NCBI GenBank assembly: GCA_024640585.1
Contig: JAHEEQ010000020.1
Coordinates: 1-25,910, forward strand
Reading direction: 5' to 3'
Length of the DNA stretch: 25,910 nt
DNA from: Micrococcales bacterium
GTDB taxonomy: Bacteria; Actinomycetota; Actinomycetes; S36-B12; UBA5976
The notes under the pieces are model-generated. The model saw only the letters and a program-made list of their open reading frames with translations. It searched no databases and was not told the origin of the DNA. Positions 24,088 through 25,910 of the stretch are shown here, in pieces. The translations under genes were made by a program, and so were the position numbers. Within the stretch, counting starts at the first letter, position 1. Each line of letters starts with the position of its first letter.

Positions 24088-25106
24088 AAGAACTTTCTGT
24101 GAACACTTCAAATTTACGCAATCGAGCAAGTTCATCGCGCCGACTGGTCTTAAAGTCTGCATTAGCATTGAGTATTTCAATTTCTTCGAATTCTTTATGG
24201 GCGGCAGATGATAAGTTTCCATCAAAGCCTATCAAAGTACTCGTTGGTTTTCCTCCTGGCGGCGCGATTGATTTGATCATGCGGTCTGTGGCCATAGAGG
24301 CATCCAAAAAATTAGGTCAACCCCTAATGATCGAAAACAGATCGGGTGCAAGTGGTGCGGTGGCTTACACTGCACTAAAAAATTCTCCGCCTGATGGTTA
24401 CACCATTGCACCCGTCACAATTACTGCTTTTCGCGCCCCCGTCCTTGAAGACGTGAGTTTTGATCCATTGCAAGACTTCCAATATCTTGCCGGAATTACG
24501 GACATCCCTTTCGGAGTTGTTGTGAGGGAGGATTCACCTTTTAAGACTTGGAAAGATCTTTTGGCTTGGGGACGTGCTAACCCAAATCAGATGATGTATG
24601 GCGCAGCAGCAGGACTTGGCAACACGTCGCACCTGTTTGTCGAAGAGGTTGCCGCTAAAGAAAACTTAAAGTGGACACCCATTCCATTTAGAGGAACGAC
24701 TGACTGCATACAAGCCTTGCTTGGCGGCCAAATCGTATTCACGGTGGACACCATTGCGGGTACTGCAGCCTTGGTTAAAGGTGGTAAGTTGAGAATCTTA
24801 GCTGTCGCCACAGATGCTCGATTACCAAGTTGGCCTCAGATTCAAACTATGCGAGAACTTGGTTCGGCCATTTCTGTCAACAACCTTTGGGGCGTTGCAG
24901 GACCGAAAGGCCTAGATCCGCAAGTGGCGACAACTTTAGAGGCGGCATTTAAGTTTGCAATGGAACAACCCAGCGTCATCTCATTGCTTCAAAGTGTTGA
25001 ACAAAAACCGCTATACACAGATGGGAAATCCTTCCGTGCTTTCGCTGAAAAGTCTGTCAAGGAGCAAAAAGAGGTTCTGACAAAATACGGTTTTGCCAAG
25101 AAATAA
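24084..25106 (+). CDS. TTT substrate-binding protein (TctC/Bug family), Tat-like signal
   Basis: A sixth receptor, 340 aa, with a longer N-terminus. SSRRLVLKSALALSIS (17-32) is a twin-arginine-like motif plus hydrophobic stretch, with cleavage near LWAAD (about residue 42). Family blocks are FPSKPIKVLVGFPPGGAIDLIMR, ENRSGASGAVAY, SPPDGY and IPFRGTTDCIQALLGGQI. KPGAG is changed to RSGAS, and the ligand loop is AAAGLGNTSHLF. It is coupled to the hydrolase gene by ATGA and appears to close operon F; no clear terminator follows. Confidence 0.88.
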   Translation: MKELSVNTSNLRNRASSSRRLVLKSALALSISISSNSLWAADDKFPSKPIKVLVGFPPGGAIDLIMRSVAIEASKKLGQPLMIENRSGASGAVAYTALKNSPPDGYTIAPVTITAFRAPVLEDVSFDPLQDFQYLAGITDIPFGVVVREDSPFKTWKDLLAWGRANPNQMMYGAAAGLGNTSHLFVEEVAAKENLKWTPIPFRGTTDCIQALLGGQIVFTVDTIAGTAALVKGGKLRILAVATDARLPSWPQIQTMRELGSAISVNNLWGVAGPKGLDPQVATTLEAAFKFAMEQPSVISLLQSVEQKPLYTDGKSFRAFAEKSVKEQKEVLTKYGFAKK

Positions 25107-25151
25107 CAAGTTCCTATTTCTGTTTCAACAATTTTTGATCGCAAAACCTGT

Positions 25152-25598
25152 ATGACAGTCAAAGAGCAAATTTCTTGGTCAGACCAATGGTTGGTAGGTT
25201 TTCAACAGTTAGACGATGATCATCAGGACCTTGTGCGCACCATCTACAAGATGCAACTTGCACCTTTGCATGAGCTGAATGGTCTGTTAGCGCAATTTGA
25301 GTTGAACGCAAGAACGCACTTTGATGTTGAAAACACCATGATGGAAGAAACGCAGTTTCCACCTCGTCAATGTCACATTGACGAACATCATGCAGTCTTG
25401 AAGTCAGTTGCTGAAGTGCGTGAATTGATGCAACAAAGTCTAAATCCAATTGCGCATGACTTGGTCAAAGAACTTGCAAACTGGTTTCCTGCGCATGTTA
25501 TGCACTTAGATTCTGCTTTATCGCATTGGATGAACAAGCAGCGTATAGGGGGTAAGCCTGTTGTGATCAGGCGTTCACTGAATTTGCATCATTCTTAA
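25152..25598 (+). CDS. Bacteriohemerythrin
   Basis: A cytoplasmic di-iron oxygen-binding protein of 148 aa. Expected iron ligands are His24 (DDDHQDL), His56 and Glu60 (THFDVEN), His75 and His79 (HIDEHH), and His115 and Asp120 (HVMHLD). WSDQWLVGFQQLDDDH is the typical opening. It may store, shuttle or sense O2, and it sits 45 nt after a locus with two Rieske oxygenases. No Shine-Dalgarno is evident before the ATG, so it may be translated from its own leader or be leaderless. Genetic linkage to the oxygenases may be accidental. Confidence 0.9.
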   Translation: MTVKEQISWSDQWLVGFQQLDDDHQDLVRTIYKMQLAPLHELNGLLAQFELNARTHFDVENTMMEETQFPPRQCHIDEHHAVLKSVAEVRELMQQSLNPIAHDLVKELANWFPAHVMHLDSALSHWMNKQRIGGKPVVIRRSLNLHHS

Positions 25599-25602
25599 CG
25601 CC

Positions 25603-25617
25603 GAGGAGTTGCTCCTC
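25603..25617 (+). terminator. Hairpin after the hemerythrin gene
   Basis: GAGGAG (25603-25608) and CTCCTC (25612-25617) form a 6-bp GC-rich stem with a TTG loop, 4 nt after the gene. No T-tract follows, so it may protect the mRNA 3' end rather than terminate by itself. Confidence 0.3.
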
Positions 25618-25693
25618 AACCTTATGCACTTCCAGAGCTTCGGGTTATTAAGTTGCGGTTGCTCATTGCTGTATTTGAAGCAACACTGCATGC

Positions 25694-25910
25694 ATGGCAC
25701 GCAGCAAAGATGCAATGACTATTGAGGAGCTCAAGCTCGTTGAGGCAAGGGAGGCGAGGGCGGATGCAATTAAGGCATTACGTCATGCAAAGAATCAGCT
25801 GGGTAAGGCTGCCATCGCGTTGGATCAATTAGAAACAGACTTTTTAAAAACGGCTATTCCTGTTCGAAGGGTCGCAATCTTGAATGAGGCGATCGACTAC
25901 CTAGGAGCGC
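25694..25910 (+). CDS. Partial ORF, unknown helical protein, runs off the window
   Basis: From the ATG at 25694 the frame is open through the last base (72 codons, no stop). An in-frame TGA at 25676-25678 limits it upstream. The predicted start, MARSKDAMTIEELKLVEAR…, is rich in Ala, Glu, Lys and Arg and looks like a continuous amphipathic helix or coiled coil up to about residue 50, then PVRRVAILNEAIDYLGA. No ribosome site is clear; the second ATG at 25715 is an alternative start. No family is recognised. It could be chance, but composition favours a real gene. Confidence 0.4.
   Translation, partial: MARSKDAMTIEELKLVEAREARADAIKALRHAKNQLGKAAIALDQLETDFLKTAIPVRRVAILNEAIDYLGA

Noticed and set aside
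23867..24307. 146-codon reverse ORF across the hydrolase/receptor junction
   Set aside because: Both overlapped forward genes are well supported and coupled by ATGA; the reverse frame has no recognisable domain.
1..25910. CRISPR array, tRNA, rRNA or insertion sequence
   Set aside because: No regularly spaced repeats, cloverleaf-like sequence, ribosomal RNA segment or transposase was recognised on either strand.

Overview
The window looks like a stretch of a betaproteobacterial chromosome, most likely order Burkholderiales (inference). The main reason is six periplasmic tripartite-tricarboxylate-transporter (TTT, 'Bug') substrate-binding proteins, a family greatly expanded in that order. GC content looks moderate, below about 50% by eye, which is low for most Burkholderiales. 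The genes are densely packed, with 1-11 nt overlaps and small gaps, and almost all are catabolic, transport or regulatory. No rRNA, tRNA, IS element or CRISPR array was seen.

Layout. (A) 1-504: non-coding leader with a bidirectional terminator-like hairpin (191-217) and a promoter with an embedded palindrome (443-470). (B) 505-5352, + strand: SDR dehydrogenase, dienelactone hydrolase, and a complete NitT/TauT-type ABC importer (binding protein, two permeases, ATPase). (C) 5363-5893, - strand: a MarR regulator, ending 10 nt from the end of the ATPase gene and transcribed divergently from the next operon, with a palindromic operator candidate at 5916-5934. (D) 5991-13775, + strand: IlvD/Edd-type Fe-S dehydratase, FAD-dependent oxidoreductase, two-subunit aconitase X (large and DUF126 small subunits, 4-nt overlap), two TTT binding proteins, and a TauD/TfdA-type 2-oxoglutarate dioxygenase. 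(E) 13935-18087, - strand, transcribed from right to left: TTT binding protein, LeuC-like and LeuD-like aconitase-family hydratase subunits, aldo/keto reductase. (F) 18391-25106, + strand: Rieske oxygenase alpha subunit, a small protein of unknown function coupled to it, two TTT binding proteins, a phthalate-dioxygenase-like Rieske oxygenase, an alpha/beta hydrolase, and a sixth TTT binding protein. (G) 25152-25910: a bacteriohemerythrin and the start of an unrecognised gene that runs off the window.

How it may work together (inference). The island looks specialised for uptake and breakdown of carboxylated, probably aromatic or branched hydroxy-acid, compounds. The ABC importer and the binding proteins would capture substrates. 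The two Rieske enzymes and the TauD-like enzyme would introduce oxygen. The hydrolases would open esters or lactones, the SDR, FAD enzyme and aldo/keto reductase would carry out redox steps, and three unrelated Fe-S hydro-lyase systems would dehydrate or isomerise hydroxy acids. Three parts are missing from the window: TTT membrane subunits (TctA/TctB), a Rieske reductase/ferredoxin, and a ring-cleavage dioxygenase. Either the island depends on partners elsewhere or it continues beyond the window. The substrate cannot be read from sequence alone. The most unusual part is operon D (IlvD-like + FAD enzyme + aconitase X), which I do not recognise as a described pathway.
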